From NCBI RefSeq assembly GCF_000422705.1, contig NZ_AUGO01000013.1, positions 88,878-152,877 of the forward strand: a stretch of DNA of 64,000 nt, in the 5' to 3' direction. Source of the DNA: Flavobacterium soli DSM 19725 (GTDB taxonomy: Bacteria; Bacteroidota; Bacteroidia; Flavobacteriales; Flavobacteriaceae). Below are positions 8,539 to 17,860 of the stretch, piece by piece (the first letter of the stretch is position 1; each line of letters opens with the position of its first letter). Both the position numbers and the translations under genes were made by a program. A model generated the notes under the pieces. The model was not told the DNA's origin, did not search any database, and saw only the letters and a program-made list of their open reading frames with translations.

Positions 8539-9459
8539 ATGAGCAACATACTTGAAGTCAAGAAAGTCGTCAAACAATATGGCGATTATACCGCACTTAA
8601 CGAGGTTTCAATAACAGTACCAAAAGGAAGTATCTATGGACTTTTAGGTCCAAATGGAGCCGGTAAAACTTCCCTAATCCGAATCATAAATCAAATTACT
8701 TTGCCAGATGGCGGCGAAATTTTGCTCGACGGAGAAAAATTAAGCCCAAAGCATGTGCAATCCATCGGCTATTTGCCAGAAGAAAGAGGTTTGTATAAAT
8801 CGATGAAAGTGGGAGAACAATGTTTGTATCTGGCTCAAATGAAAGGTCTTTCAAAATCCGAAGCCAAAAAACAGCTCGATTATTGGTTTGAAAAATTCGA
8901 AATCCAAAGCTGGTGGAACAAGAAAATCGAAGAACTTTCAAAAGGTATGGCACAAAAAATCCAATTCGTGGTAACGGTGCTTCATCGACCTAAATTATTG
9001 ATTTTGGATGAACCGTTCTCAGGTTTCGATCCTGTGAATGCTAATTTGATTAAAGATGAAATCATCGAGCTGAACCGTCAAGGAACCTCCGTAATCTTTT
9101 CGACACATCGTATGGAAAGCGTTGAGGAAATGTGTGATTATATTGGTTTGATCCATAAATCGAATAAACTAATCGAAGGAAAACTCAACGATGTCAAAAG
9201 AGAATATCGAACAAACAGTTTTCAAGTAGGGATTCTAACCAGCAACGTCGAAGGTTTGATGTATGATCTAACCCAAAAATTCACTGTTGGTCAAGCCGAT
9301 TTCAAGTCACTAAACGAAGATTTGAAACTCGAAATCCAATTAGGAAATGCCACTTCAAACGAATTGCTTCACATCCTGACCCAAAGAGGACAAGTAACCC
9401 ATTTCGTAGAGAAAATCCCAAGTGTAAACGATATTTTTATTCAAACAGTAAGCAAATAA
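8539..9459 (+). CDS. ABC transporter ATP-binding protein (NatA-like)
   Basis: This 306-residue nucleotide-binding subunit has Walker A GPNGAGKTS (about 37), a Q-loop region, signature LSKGMAQK (variant of LSGGQ, frequent in the NatA group), Walker B LLILDEPFSGFDP (about 153), and H-loop FSTHRM. A DUF4162-like C-terminal domain follows. It should energise the ABC-2 permease encoded 5 bp downstream. Exported substrate is unknown; the NatAB name comes from Na+ export in Bacillus and is only a family label. Confidence 0.93.
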   Translation: MSNILEVKKVVKQYGDYTALNEVSITVPKGSIYGLLGPNGAGKTSLIRIINQITLPDGGEILLDGEKLSPKHVQSIGYLPEERGLYKSMKVGEQCLYLAQMKGLSKSEAKKQLDYWFEKFEIQSWWNKKIEELSKGMAQKIQFVVTVLHRPKLLILDEPFSGFDPVNANLIKDEIIELNRQGTSVIFSTHRMESVEEMCDYIGLIHKSNKLIEGKLNDVKREYRTNSFQVGILTSNVEGLMYDLTQKFTVGQADFKSLNEDLKLEIQLGNATSNELLHILTQRGQVTHFVEKIPSVNDIFIQTVSK

Positions 9460-9464
9460 ATCAA

Positions 9465-10769
9465 ATGAGCATCCTAACCTTAATTATAAAAAGAGAGTTC
9501 ATCGCCAAAGTGCGAAACAAATCGTTCATCGTGATGACCTTCCTGAGTCCGTTGCTTTTTGTCGGGCTGATTGCTTTTGTCAGTTATTTGAGTACAATGA
9601 AATCTGACGTCAAAGAAATTGCCGTTCATGACGAATCCAATCTATTTGTCCAAAATTTCAAGAATTCTGACGAATACCATTATCTGAATCTCACGGCAAT
9701 CGATCTAAAAACACTAAAGGACAGCATCGTTTCGGAACGTTATGAAGGATTGTTGTATATCCCAAAAATCGACGACAGCAAAACACTTTCCACCAAAATC
9801 CAGTACATTTCAAATGACAGTCCAAGTATGTCGTTTATCGAAGATTTGGAAGACATTATAGCACAAAAACTAACGACTTCTAATTTCCAAAAAGCAGGAT
9901 TGGATACCACGGCAATCAAAAACGCCGAAGCAAAAGTAAGCATCAACCTCACTAAATCCTCAGGAGAAGAAACCGTAAAAGGACTCAACGAAATCAAAGT
10001 TGGAATTGGAGCTGCATTTGGCTACCTTATTATGATGTTCATCATTATCTATGGCAACATGGTCATGCGAAGCGTCATCGAAGAAAAAACGAACCGCATC
10101 ATCGAGATCATCATTTCATCGGTAAAACCCTTCCAATTAATGATGGGAAAAATCATAGGAACTTCATTAGCAGGAGTCTTGCAATTTGCCATCTGGGCCA
10201 TAATTGGAGGAGTGTTATTCTTTGTAGTATCGTCACTTTTAGGAATCGAAATGAACTCAACCCCTACAGTTTCCCCAGAAATGATGGCAGGAACAAAAGC
10301 CGATTTTGCTGTGAAAGCACAACTTTACATCAATGAATTATTAAACCTTCCAATCGCAACTTTGTTCATTTCCTTCATCATCTATTTCATCGGAGGTTAT
10401 TTCCTTTACAGTTCCATCTATGCCGCAATTGGTGCTGCTGTCGATAACGAAACCGATTCGCAACAATTCCTTTTGCCAATCATTTTGCCATTAATGTTAG
10501 GGGTTTACGTTGGGTTTTTTAGTGTTTTGAGCGAACCTCACGGAACCGTAGCAACCGTATTCTCCATGATACCGCTAACATCGCCAATCGTGATGCTAAT
10601 GCGAATTCCATTCGGAGTGCCATGGTGGCAGCTATTGATTTCCGTGCTTTTATTGTTCGGAACGTTCTTTTTCGTCGTGTGGTTTGCCTCAAAAATCTAC
10701 CGCGTCGGAATCCTGATGTACGGAAAAAAACCAACCTGGAAAGAATTGTATAGATGGTTAAAATACTAA
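9465..10769 (+). CDS. ABC-2 type permease (NatB-like)
   Basis: The 434-residue membrane subunit has one N-terminal helix (about 22-44), a large extracytoplasmic domain (about 45-180), and then five to six helices (YLIMMFIIIYGNMVMRSVIEEKTNRIIEI is the first, with the conserved EEKTNRIIEI coupling segment). That topology is standard for ABC2_membrane_3/NatB. It pairs with the ATPase 5 bp upstream and is followed after 3 bp by an MscS-type channel, so the three are probably one transcript. Confidence 0.93.
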   Translation: MSILTLIIKREFIAKVRNKSFIVMTFLSPLLFVGLIAFVSYLSTMKSDVKEIAVHDESNLFVQNFKNSDEYHYLNLTAIDLKTLKDSIVSERYEGLLYIPKIDDSKTLSTKIQYISNDSPSMSFIEDLEDIIAQKLTTSNFQKAGLDTTAIKNAEAKVSINLTKSSGEETVKGLNEIKVGIGAAFGYLIMMFIIIYGNMVMRSVIEEKTNRIIEIIISSVKPFQLMMGKIIGTSLAGVLQFAIWAIIGGVLFFVVSSLLGIEMNSTPTVSPEMMAGTKADFAVKAQLYINELLNLPIATLFISFIIYFIGGYFLYSSIYAAIGAAVDNETDSQQFLLPIILPLMLGVYVGFFSVLSEPHGTVATVFSMIPLTSPIVMLMRIPFGVPWWQLLISVLLLFGTFFFVVWFASKIYRVGILMYGKKPTWKELYRWLKY

Positions 10770-10772
10770 TGA

Positions 10773-11612
10773 ATGGAACTATTTGAACAACTCAAAGAAA
10801 TATTTGGCTTAAGCCTAATCAAAACTAAAGAAGTAAACTTCACTTTAGGAGCTTTGATTGCTTTGCTTTTTGCTTTTTTTGCGACGTCATTTATTTTAAG
10901 ATTCATCAGAAAATTTGTTACTCGAAAACTTCCCGCTGATGACCGAAACAAATTTATTAGCATCTTTCAGTTTATTCAGTATGCCGTTTATATTTTCGTA
11001 TTGATGTTCACCCTGAAAGCTTCAGGTGTTGATGTTACCGTACTTTTAACCGCTTCGGCAGCCATTTTCATCGGACTTGGATTTGCATTACAACAACTCT
11101 TTCAAGATTTAATTGCCGGAATTTTAATCATCTTGGACCAAGCTTTGCACGTTGGCGACATTATCGAAATCGAAGGAAAAGTGTGCCGTGTCGAAAAAAT
11201 AAGCCTTCGTTCTACCATCGCTGTTACTCGAAATCAGCGTGTTATGGTTATTCCCAACCACAAGTTCATGAGCGATATCCTTTTCAATTGGACACAAAAA
11301 AGCAATATAATTCGTGAAAATGTAGAAGTTGGAGTGGCGTATGGTTCTGATACGCAATTGGTTAAAAACATATTAATAGAATGTGCCAAAAACCATACTA
11401 GAATTTTAAATGAGTATGAACCCATAGTAATGTTCGAGAATTTTGGTGATTCCTCACTCGATTTTGCCCTCTATTTCTATATCGACGACGGATTTACCGT
11501 TCCAGCAATCAAAAGCGAACTCCGTTTCGAAATCGATCAGCAGTTTAGAAAACATAATATATCAATACCATTTCCACAAAGAGACGTACATTTATACCAA
11601 CAAAATAGTTAG
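10773..11612 (+). CDS. MscS-family mechanosensitive channel
   Basis: This 279-residue protein has three membrane helices. The pore helix contains the Ala/Gly pattern TASAAIFIGLGFALQQLFQD, followed directly by AGILIILDQALHVGDIIEIEG, the beta-domain entry diagnostic for MscS. A C-terminal alpha/beta domain ends with IPFPQRDVHL, also conserved in MscS. It opens under membrane tension to release solutes on hypo-osmotic shock. The gene is 3 bp after the ABC permease gene. Downstream (11613-11791) lies a non-coding spacer with a hairpin, CTTTAAAACTG...CAGTTTTAAG, that could slow or end transcription. Confidence 0.93.
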   Translation: MELFEQLKEIFGLSLIKTKEVNFTLGALIALLFAFFATSFILRFIRKFVTRKLPADDRNKFISIFQFIQYAVYIFVLMFTLKASGVDVTVLLTASAAIFIGLGFALQQLFQDLIAGILIILDQALHVGDIIEIEGKVCRVEKISLRSTIAVTRNQRVMVIPNHKFMSDILFNWTQKSNIIRENVEVGVAYGSDTQLVKNILIECAKNHTRILNEYEPIVMFENFGDSSLDFALYFYIDDGFTVPAIKSELRFEIDQQFRKHNISIPFPQRDVHLYQQNS

Positions 11613-11791
11613 GAGCGAAACGCTTGGGCAGAGAATGAAACCATTTTCCTGCTGCAGCAACTCGCTTTAAAACTGTTAGTCACAGTTTTAAGAGCTCAAA
11701 CAATTGCAGCATCAGGGCTAGAAAGCCAATCATAAAACCTAAACCGCCAAATTAAAAATTTTAGAACCAGAACCTAGAACCCACAAAAAAA

Positions 11792-12955
11792 ATGAGCAAA
11801 ATACTAATCATAGAAGACGAAGCAGCCATCCGAAGAGTATTGACCAAAATACTTTCCGAAGAAAACGACACCTATCAAGTCGAAGAAGCCGAAGACGGTG
11901 TTTCAGGTTTCGAAAAAATAAAAAATAACGACTACGATTTGGTGTTATGCGACATCAAGATGCCAAAAATGGACGGAGTAGAAGTTTTAGAAGCGGTAAA
12001 AAAAATAAAACCCGAAATCCCAATGGTCATGATTTCTGGGCACGGAGACATGGAAACTGCCATCAACACAATGCGACTTGGAGCTTTCGATTATATTTCA
12101 AAACCACCTGATTTAAACCGACTTTTGAATACCGTTCGAAATGCTTTGGACAAAAAGCAACTCGTAGTTGAAAATAAAATTCTAAAAAAGAAAGTCAGCA
12201 AGCAATATGAGATGATTGGAAATTCGGACCCCATCAATCTCATAAAAGAAATGATTGAAAAGGTATCCAAAACGGATGCAAGGGTTTTAATCACCGGACC
12301 AAACGGAACGGGAAAAGAATTGGTTGCCCATCAATTACACGAAAAAAGCGAACGCTCCAATGCACCACTTATAGAAGTAAACTGTGCCGCAATCCCATCA
12401 GAATTGATTGAAAGTGAATTATTCGGACACGTGAAAGGTGCTTTTACATCAGCCGTAAAAGATAGGGCAGGAAAATTCGAAGCTGCCGATAAAGGAACAA
12501 TTTTCTTGGATGAAATTGGCGACATGAGTCTTTCTGCTCAAGCAAAAGTACTTCGTGCTTTGCAGGAAAGTATGATAACGCGAGTTGGAGCCGACAAGGA
12601 TATAAAAGTAGATGTACGTGTTGTTGCTGCAACAAACAAAGATTTGAAAAAAGAAATCGCAGAAGGTCGTTTCCGTGAGGATTTATACCACCGACTTGCC
12701 GTAATTTTAATTAAAGTTCCCGCTTTGAATGACCGTCGGGATGACATACCTTTGCTCATCGAACATTTTGCCATAAAAATCGCCGAAGAACAAGGAAATG
12801 CAACCAAGGTTTTCTCCAAGGAAGCTATCAAATTGTTACAGGAATACGATTGGACAGGAAATATCCGAGAATTAAGAAACGTAATCGAAAGGCTAATCAT
12901 TCTGGGAGGAAACGAGATTTCTGAAAATGATGTGAAGCTTTTTGCGAGTAAATAA
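11792..12955 (+). CDS. Sigma-54-type response regulator without DNA-binding domain
   Basis: The 387-residue protein has a receiver domain (1-120; DD/E pocket IIEDE, phospho-acceptor Asp54 in LVLCDIKMPK) and an AAA+ domain (about 145-385; Walker A GPNGTGKE near 170, Walker B FLDEIGD near 240, arginine-finger region GRFREDLYHRL). The sigma-54 contact loop reads GAFTSA (216-221) where the family norm is GAFTGA. The protein stops right after the AAA+ lid (IRELRNVIERLIIL ... ENDVKLFASK), with no Fis-type helix-turn-helix. It should still oligomerise and hydrolyse ATP, but cannot bind an enhancer in the normal way. No sensor kinase is adjacent. Confidence 0.9.
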   Translation: MSKILIIEDEAAIRRVLTKILSEENDTYQVEEAEDGVSGFEKIKNNDYDLVLCDIKMPKMDGVEVLEAVKKIKPEIPMVMISGHGDMETAINTMRLGAFDYISKPPDLNRLLNTVRNALDKKQLVVENKILKKKVSKQYEMIGNSDPINLIKEMIEKVSKTDARVLITGPNGTGKELVAHQLHEKSERSNAPLIEVNCAAIPSELIESELFGHVKGAFTSAVKDRAGKFEAADKGTIFLDEIGDMSLSAQAKVLRALQESMITRVGADKDIKVDVRVVAATNKDLKKEIAEGRFREDLYHRLAVILIKVPALNDRRDDIPLLIEHFAIKIAEEQGNATKVFSKEAIKLLQEYDWTGNIRELRNVIERLIILGGNEISENDVKLFASK

Positions 12956-13047
12956 ATTTGAATTTAACGATTAAAAGATTTAAAAATTGAAAAATTCCTT
13001 GCGAATCTTTTAATCATTAAATCTTTTAATTTTTCAATAAATAAGAA

Positions 13048-13695
13048 ATGCAATTAAAAAAAATAAACCCAAATCTTCAACAGGCTTTGATTGAAAATGG
13101 TCTTGAAGAAGCCAACGAAATCCAACAGGAAACTTTTTCAACCATAAAAAGTGGTGCCGATTGCGTGATTGTAGCTCCAGCAGGTTCGGGAAAAACAACG
13201 ACTTTGGTGATCAGCGTGATTCAAAGGTTGGAAAAGGAATTCCAAGAATCGCCTAGAGCCTTGATTTTTGTGCAAACTAAAGAAAAGATGCATGAAATGC
13301 GTGAGCTTTTTGCCAAATACGGGAATTACACCAATTTACGTGTTTATGGCGTTCACGATAAAGGTGATATCGATTTTGACAAGAACCATATTTCACTTGG
13401 AATTGACGTTTTGATAGGAACTCCCAACCGTTTGAGTGATTTGTTTGCTTCAGCAGGTTATGACATCAATCAATTAAAAATGTTTATAGTAGAAGATACG
13501 GATGAATTGTTGCGTTTGCGTTTCGATACCAAAATTGCACGAATTGCCGAAGCCAAGAAAACACAATGTATCTTCTTTACAGAAAATGTAACGGAAAGAA
13601 TCGAAAGTTTTGCAGACAGAATCATGATTGAGCCTTTATGGTTTGAAATGGATGAGGAAGAAGACGAGGACGAGGATGAAGAAGAAACAGAATAG
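13048..13695 (+). CDS. Single-domain DEAD-box-like protein
   Basis: This 215-residue protein holds only the first RecA-like domain of a DEAD-box RNA helicase: a Q-motif-like start (EEANEIQQETFSTIKSG), Walker A APAGSGKTT (43-51), motif Ia region FVQTKEKM, motif Ib GTPNR (124-128). Motif II is VEDTDE (149-152 EDTD) instead of DEAD, and motif III SAT is not recognisable (FFTEN). The second RecA domain is absent, replaced by a strongly acidic tail (EEEDEDEDEEE). ATP-dependent unwinding is therefore unlikely; nucleotide or RNA binding remains possible. The spacer upstream (12956-13047) is AT-rich with repeated TTAAAAGATT words. Confidence 0.85.
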   Translation: MQLKKINPNLQQALIENGLEEANEIQQETFSTIKSGADCVIVAPAGSGKTTTLVISVIQRLEKEFQESPRALIFVQTKEKMHEMRELFAKYGNYTNLRVYGVHDKGDIDFDKNHISLGIDVLIGTPNRLSDLFASAGYDINQLKMFIVEDTDELLRLRFDTKIARIAEAKKTQCIFFTENVTERIESFADRIMIEPLWFEMDEEEDEDEDEEETE

Positions 13696-13735
13696 TTTTC
13701 AATAAGAAAAAAAATAATAAGTAATAAAATATCTC

Positions 13736-13954
13736 ATGGGATTAATAAAAATATTTTCAGGAAGCGAAATTTTAGCTAAAAATTTACAAAACAGAATTGA
13801 AGCTGCAGGAATTGATACCGTTATAAAAGACAACATTCAGTCCGCTAGATTGGGAGGTTTTGGTAATTCAGATTTGGCAGTTGAGGTTTTCATCCAAGAA
13901 GTTGATTTTGGTAAAGCCAATTCTATTATTGAAGAATTTAGAATGAGCATCTAG
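13736..13954 (+). CDS. DUF2007 domain protein
   Basis: The 72-residue product shows the DUF2007 (putative signal-transducing protein) pattern: IKIFSGSEILAKNLQNRIEAAGIDTVIKDN, then GFGNSDLAVEVFIQEVDFGKANSIIEEF. It is a small ferredoxin-like alpha/beta fold, cytoplasmic, function unknown. It is followed after 5 bp by a GNAT gene and probably co-transcribed with it and the hydrolase gene. Confidence 0.88.
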   Translation: MGLIKIFSGSEILAKNLQNRIEAAGIDTVIKDNIQSARLGGFGNSDLAVEVFIQEVDFGKANSIIEEFRMSI

Positions 13955-13959
13955 TAGAA

Positions 13960-14484
13960 ATGTGCAAGTATATTGAAACCGAACGATTGCTTTTAAGGGA
14001 ACTTTTTCCCTCGGACGATTTGGGTATGTTTGAACTCGATTCTAATCCCGAAGTACATCGCTATTTAGGTAATAATCCTGTAACAGATATTGAACAATCA
14101 CGCGAAATAATTGCCAATATTCGAGAACGGTATCTAACAAGAGGAATTGGTCGTTGGGCTGTAATTCTGAAGGGAACAAATGAATTTATTGGATGGTCGG
14201 GATTAAAGTTGGAGAAAGATGTCAACGGTCATGACTATTTTTATGACCTTGGTTATCGCTTTATTCCAAAACATTGGGGAAAAGGTTATGCCATCGAAAC
14301 TGCAAATGCTTTTGTGAATTATGGTTTCAACACGCTAAAACTAGATACAATCAATGCTTATGCTGATGCAAGTCACAAAGCTTCAAGAAATGTTTTGGAA
14401 AAAGCCGGATTTAAATACATCAATACTTTTGAGTATCAAGGTGAAGAGGAAGTTTGGTATGAGATAAAAAATCCAAATAAATAA
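13960..14484 (+). CDS. GNAT-family N-acetyltransferase (RimJ-like)
   Basis: This 174-residue acetyltransferase is of the Acetyltransf_3 type: opening IETERLLLRELFPSDD, substrate strand RWAVILKGTNEFIGWSGL, and the acetyl-CoA binding loop YRFIPKHWGKGYAIETANA (Q/RxxGxG/A variant), ending NVLEKAGFKYI. The nearest named relatives are RimJ/RimL-like enzymes, but the acceptor cannot be told from sequence. Five bp separate it from DUF2007 upstream and 8 bp from the hydrolase downstream. Confidence 0.9.
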   Translation: MCKYIETERLLLRELFPSDDLGMFELDSNPEVHRYLGNNPVTDIEQSREIIANIRERYLTRGIGRWAVILKGTNEFIGWSGLKLEKDVNGHDYFYDLGYRFIPKHWGKGYAIETANAFVNYGFNTLKLDTINAYADASHKASRNVLEKAGFKYINTFEYQGEEEVWYEIKNPNK

Positions 14485-14492
14485 AAACAGTT

Positions 14493-15302
14493 ATGCAGAA
14501 ACTCAAATTTATTGTAATAACATTTTGCAGTTTATTTGCTATTCTTTACCTAATTATTCTTTCCTATTTATACTTCAATCAAGAAGATTTTATTTTCCAG
14601 CCCGCTAAACTTAGTAAGGATTATAAGTTTCAATTTGATGAAAAATTCGAAGAGTTAAAAATTCGTTCTTTTGATAATATCAATCTTAACGGCTTGCTCT
14701 TTAAAGCTGAAAAATCAAAAGGATTGATTTTCTACCTTCACGGAAATGCAGGAGCCCTTGATAGTTGGGGAAATATAGCCAATACTTATACTGATTTAGG
14801 ATATGATATTTTTATATTGGATTACAGAGGTTTCGGTAAAAGTGGGGGTGAAATAGAGAGCGAAGAACAGTTTTATAAAGATGTAACTTTTGCATATAAA
14901 AAGATGCTGTCTCAATACCCCGAAAATAAGGTTATTATTGTCGGTTATTCCGTTGGAACAGGACCAGCAACTTATTTAGCATCGACAAACAATCCTAAAG
15001 TACTTATTTTACAAGCTCCTTATTATAATTTCTCCGAAATGGCTGATAGTCGTTTTCCTTTCCTGCCGGGATTTGTTCTTAAATATAAATTTGCAACCAA
15101 TCAGTTTATTCCAAAGGTCAAAGCCCCAATCTATATTTTTCATGGTGATAGGGATCAGGTAATTTCTTTTAGTAATTCAGTTAAACTTCAAAAATTGCTA
15201 AAACCATCAGATCGATTTTTTCCACTTAAAAATCAGGATCACTTGAATATAAACGACAATATTGATTTTATAAAAGAATTAAGAATAATTTTGAAATCGT
15301 AG
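14493..15302 (+). CDS. Membrane-anchored alpha/beta hydrolase (BEM46/ABHD-like)
   Basis: The 269-residue protein has one N-terminal membrane helix (about 6-28), so the hydrolase domain probably faces the periplasm. Oxyanion segment YLHGNAG (81-87), FILDYRGFGKS, nucleophile elbow GYSVGTG with Ser153, acid Asp in FHGDRDQV (about 218) and His in NQDHLNI (about 251) complete the triad. The order and short loops resemble BEM46/ABHD13-like serine hydrolases of unknown substrate. It is the last gene of the DUF2007-GNAT-hydrolase cluster. Confidence 0.9.
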   Translation: MQKLKFIVITFCSLFAILYLIILSYLYFNQEDFIFQPAKLSKDYKFQFDEKFEELKIRSFDNINLNGLLFKAEKSKGLIFYLHGNAGALDSWGNIANTYTDLGYDIFILDYRGFGKSGGEIESEEQFYKDVTFAYKKMLSQYPENKVIIVGYSVGTGPATYLASTNNPKVLILQAPYYNFSEMADSRFPFLPGFVLKYKFATNQFIPKVKAPIYIFHGDRDQVISFSNSVKLQKLLKPSDRFFPLKNQDHLNINDNIDFIKELRIILKS

Positions 15303-15358
15303 AAGTAAGTTTTTAGTTTAATTAATGAAATAGATTATTTCAATAGTATCAATTACTA

Positions 15359-15366
15359 TATCTTTG
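15359..15366 (+). promoter_or_regulatory. Predicted -7 element of the ABC-F gene
   Basis: TATCTTTG matches TAnnTTTG and lies 65 bp upstream of the ABC-F ATG. No convincing -33 TTG is seen at the right distance. Between it and the ATG are the short words ACTTCCAGCTTCTAACTTCT common in spacers of this genome. Confidence 0.5.
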
Positions 15367-15431
15367 CACCTTCAAAAAATCAGCAGCTTTTAGTTTTCCG
15401 ACTTCCAGCTTCTAACTTCTAACTTTTTACG

Positions 15432-17066
15432 ATGATTACAGTTAACGATATTTCAGTACAATTTGGTGGTACTACACTTTTCAGCGATGTTTCTTTTGCC
15501 ATAAACGAAAATGATAAAATTGCCCTAATGGGGAAAAATGGAGCGGGAAAATCTACACTTCTAAAGATAATTGCTGGACAAAGTAAGCCTTCAACTGGTA
15601 ATATTTCGGCACCAAAAGAAGCTATAATTGCCTATTTGCCACAGCATTTGCTTACTCAAGATGGTGCAACTGTTATGGAAGAGGCCTCAAAAGCATTTGG
15701 TGAAATCTTCAAGATGAAAGCCGAAATTGATGAGATAAATGAGCAACTAACGGTTCGTACTGATTATGAATCAGATGCTTATATGAAATTGATTGAGCGT
15801 GTTTCGGATTTAAGCGAAAAATTTTATGCCATTGAAGAGGTAAATTATGAAGCCGAAGTAGAGAAAATTTTGGTTGGTTTAGGATTTGAAAGAGAAGATT
15901 TTACACGTCAAACATCAGAATTTTCGGGAGGATGGAGAATGAGAATCGAATTGGCAAAGATCCTTTTGCAAAAGCCAGACTTGATTTTGCTGGATGAGCC
16001 AACCAACCACATGGATATCGAAAGTATCCAATGGCTTGAGGATTTCCTGATCAATTCTGCGAAAGCGGTTGTAGTAATTTCACACGATAGGGCATTTGTG
16101 GATAACATTACAAATCGTACTATTGAAGTTACAATGGGAAGAATTTACGATTATAAAGCTAAATATTCACATTATCTAGAGCTTCGAAAAGACAGAAGAA
16201 TTCATCAGCAAAAAGCTTATGATGAACAACAAAAAATGATCGCCGATAACCAGGCTTTCATCGATCGTTTTAAAGGGACTTTTTCTAAAACGGATGCGGT
16301 TCAATCGAGGGTAAAAATGCTCGAAAAATTGACAATTGTTGAGGTTGATGAGGTGGATACTTCTGCTTTGCGATTGAAATTTCCACCAGCGGTTCGTTCA
16401 GGTCAATATCCGGTTGTGGTGAAAGATTTGACCAAATCGTATGGGGATCATTTGATTTTTAAAGATGCCAATATCGTAATTGAACGTGGTGATAAAGTAG
16501 CTTTTGTAGGCAAAAATGGGGAAGGAAAATCAACGATGATCAAAGCCATTATGAAAGAAATTGAAATCAATGGTGGTTCGGTAGAAGTTGGTCATAATGC
16601 TCAAATAGGCTATTTTGCTCAAAATCAAGCTTCACTTTTAGATGAAAATGCTACGATTTTTGAAACCATTGATAATATTGCAGTTGGAGAAATCCGCACA
16701 CAAATAAAAAATATTTTAGGTGCTTTTATGTTTAGTGGAGACGACACGACTAAAAAAGTAAAAGTACTTTCTGGAGGAGAAAAAACACGTTTGGCAATGA
16801 TTAAATTGTTGTTGGAACCTGTAAACTTGCTGATTCTGGATGAGCCTTCGAATCACTTGGATATGAAAACTAAAGACATCATCAAGGATGCACTTCGTGA
16901 TTTTGATGGAACTTTGATATTGGTTTCGCACGACCGTGATTTCCTAGACGGTTTGGCTACAAAGGTTTTCGAATTCGGAAACAAGAGAGTGAAGGAACAT
17001 TTTGAAGACATCAACGGTTTCTTGGCTCATAAAAAAATGGAGAATTTGCGTGAGATTGAGAAATAG
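15432..17066 (+). CDS. ABC-F family ATPase
   Basis: This 544-residue protein holds two nucleotide-binding domains and no membrane segments: first Walker A GKNGAGKST with signature FSGGWRMR and Walker B LILLDEPTNHMDIES; second GKNGEGKST, LSGGEKTR, LLILDEPSNHLDMKT. The linker between the domains (about 245-320) is the charged helical P-site tRNA-interaction motif region. The layout is that of YbiT/EttA-like ABC-F proteins, which act on stalled ribosomes. It lacks the long C-terminal coiled coil of Uup. Resistance or housekeeping roles cannot be separated by eye. Confidence 0.93.
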   Translation: MITVNDISVQFGGTTLFSDVSFAINENDKIALMGKNGAGKSTLLKIIAGQSKPSTGNISAPKEAIIAYLPQHLLTQDGATVMEEASKAFGEIFKMKAEIDEINEQLTVRTDYESDAYMKLIERVSDLSEKFYAIEEVNYEAEVEKILVGLGFEREDFTRQTSEFSGGWRMRIELAKILLQKPDLILLDEPTNHMDIESIQWLEDFLINSAKAVVVISHDRAFVDNITNRTIEVTMGRIYDYKAKYSHYLELRKDRRIHQQKAYDEQQKMIADNQAFIDRFKGTFSKTDAVQSRVKMLEKLTIVEVDEVDTSALRLKFPPAVRSGQYPVVVKDLTKSYGDHLIFKDANIVIERGDKVAFVGKNGEGKSTMIKAIMKEIEINGGSVEVGHNAQIGYFAQNQASLLDENATIFETIDNIAVGEIRTQIKNILGAFMFSGDDTTKKVKVLSGGEKTRLAMIKLLLEPVNLLILDEPSNHLDMKTKDIIKDALRDFDGTLILVSHDRDFLDGLATKVFEFGNKRVKEHFEDINGFLAHKKMENLREIEK

Positions 17067-17203
17067 TTTTTAGTGATTAGTTTTCAGTGATCAGTATTCA
17101 GTTACAGATTGTAATTAAAAACCATTAAAGTAGTAATGTTATTAAGTTTCTCACTTAATGTTTCTTATTACCTTAATGGTTTTACTAGTTTTAAATTTTC
17201 GAA

Positions 17204-17860
17204 TTATCTAAATATTCTATCCCATAGCGATCTTTTATAAATGACAACTTCTCCAATTAAGGTTTCATTGCTAAAAAGTTCAACCTGAATTTTATCTTCT
17301 ATTTTTTTTATTAGAATTTCTTTAGTTTCCATACCAATATAACTAAATTCTAAAATCAAGTCACTTGCTTTAATGTTTTTAGGCAACTTGATCGTAAAAT
17401 TTCCATCCATATCTGTAGTAGTTTTGATATTACTTTCTTTTAACTTTACAGTTACACCAGGTAGAGGAAGCTTGTTTTCATAAACTTTTCCATAGAGTGT
17501 AATTGAATCATTGGTAAATTTAATACTACTTAAACTCTTTGTATCATTAGAAATAATCGTAGAATTTTTTATAACAGTAGTTTTAGAATGCACACTATTT
17601 GAAAAACTAAAAATAGAAGCTAAAGAAATAAATATTCCAATTTTTCTATAAGGGAATGAATATTCTTTTGCAGGTTCTTTTTTTATTCTTCCGCAAATTT
17701 TTCCTTCAATTTTAAGTTGCTTACTAATTTCAGAACTTGAATTATTGGTAAAGTCATAAACATTTTTATTACAACTTTCACAGAATTTTCCTTTATCAGT
17801 TGGTGTCATTTGGTTCCAATCTTCAAGACAAGGTTTGGGTACAGTAATCACTTTTCTCAT
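17204..17860 (-). CDS. Membrane protein with Cys-rich N-terminus and CarboxypepD_reg-like domain
   Basis: The 218-residue protein starts with a small cysteine module (PKPCLEDWNQM ... GKFCESCNKNVYDF), a conserved Bacteroidota N-terminus with three or four Cys that could bind metal. It continues with a membrane helix (about 72-90) and a CarboxypepD_reg-like beta-sandwich (about 118-195; YGKVYENKLPLPGVTVKLK, TTTDMDGNFTIKLP). Its ATG overlaps the preceding stop by 4 nt (ATGA), so it is translated with the anti-sigma-like gene. A role in envelope signalling is inference. Confidence 0.8.
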   Translation of the reverse strand: MRKVITVPKPCLEDWNQMTPTDKGKFCESCNKNVYDFTNNSSSEISKQLKIEGKICGRIKKEPAKEYSFPYRKIGIFISLASIFSFSNSVHSKTTVIKNSTIISNDTKSLSSIKFTNDSITLYGKVYENKLPLPGVTVKLKESNIKTTTDMDGNFTIKLPKNIKASDLILEFSYIGMETKEILIKKIEDKIQVELFSNETLIGEVVIYKRSLWDRIFR

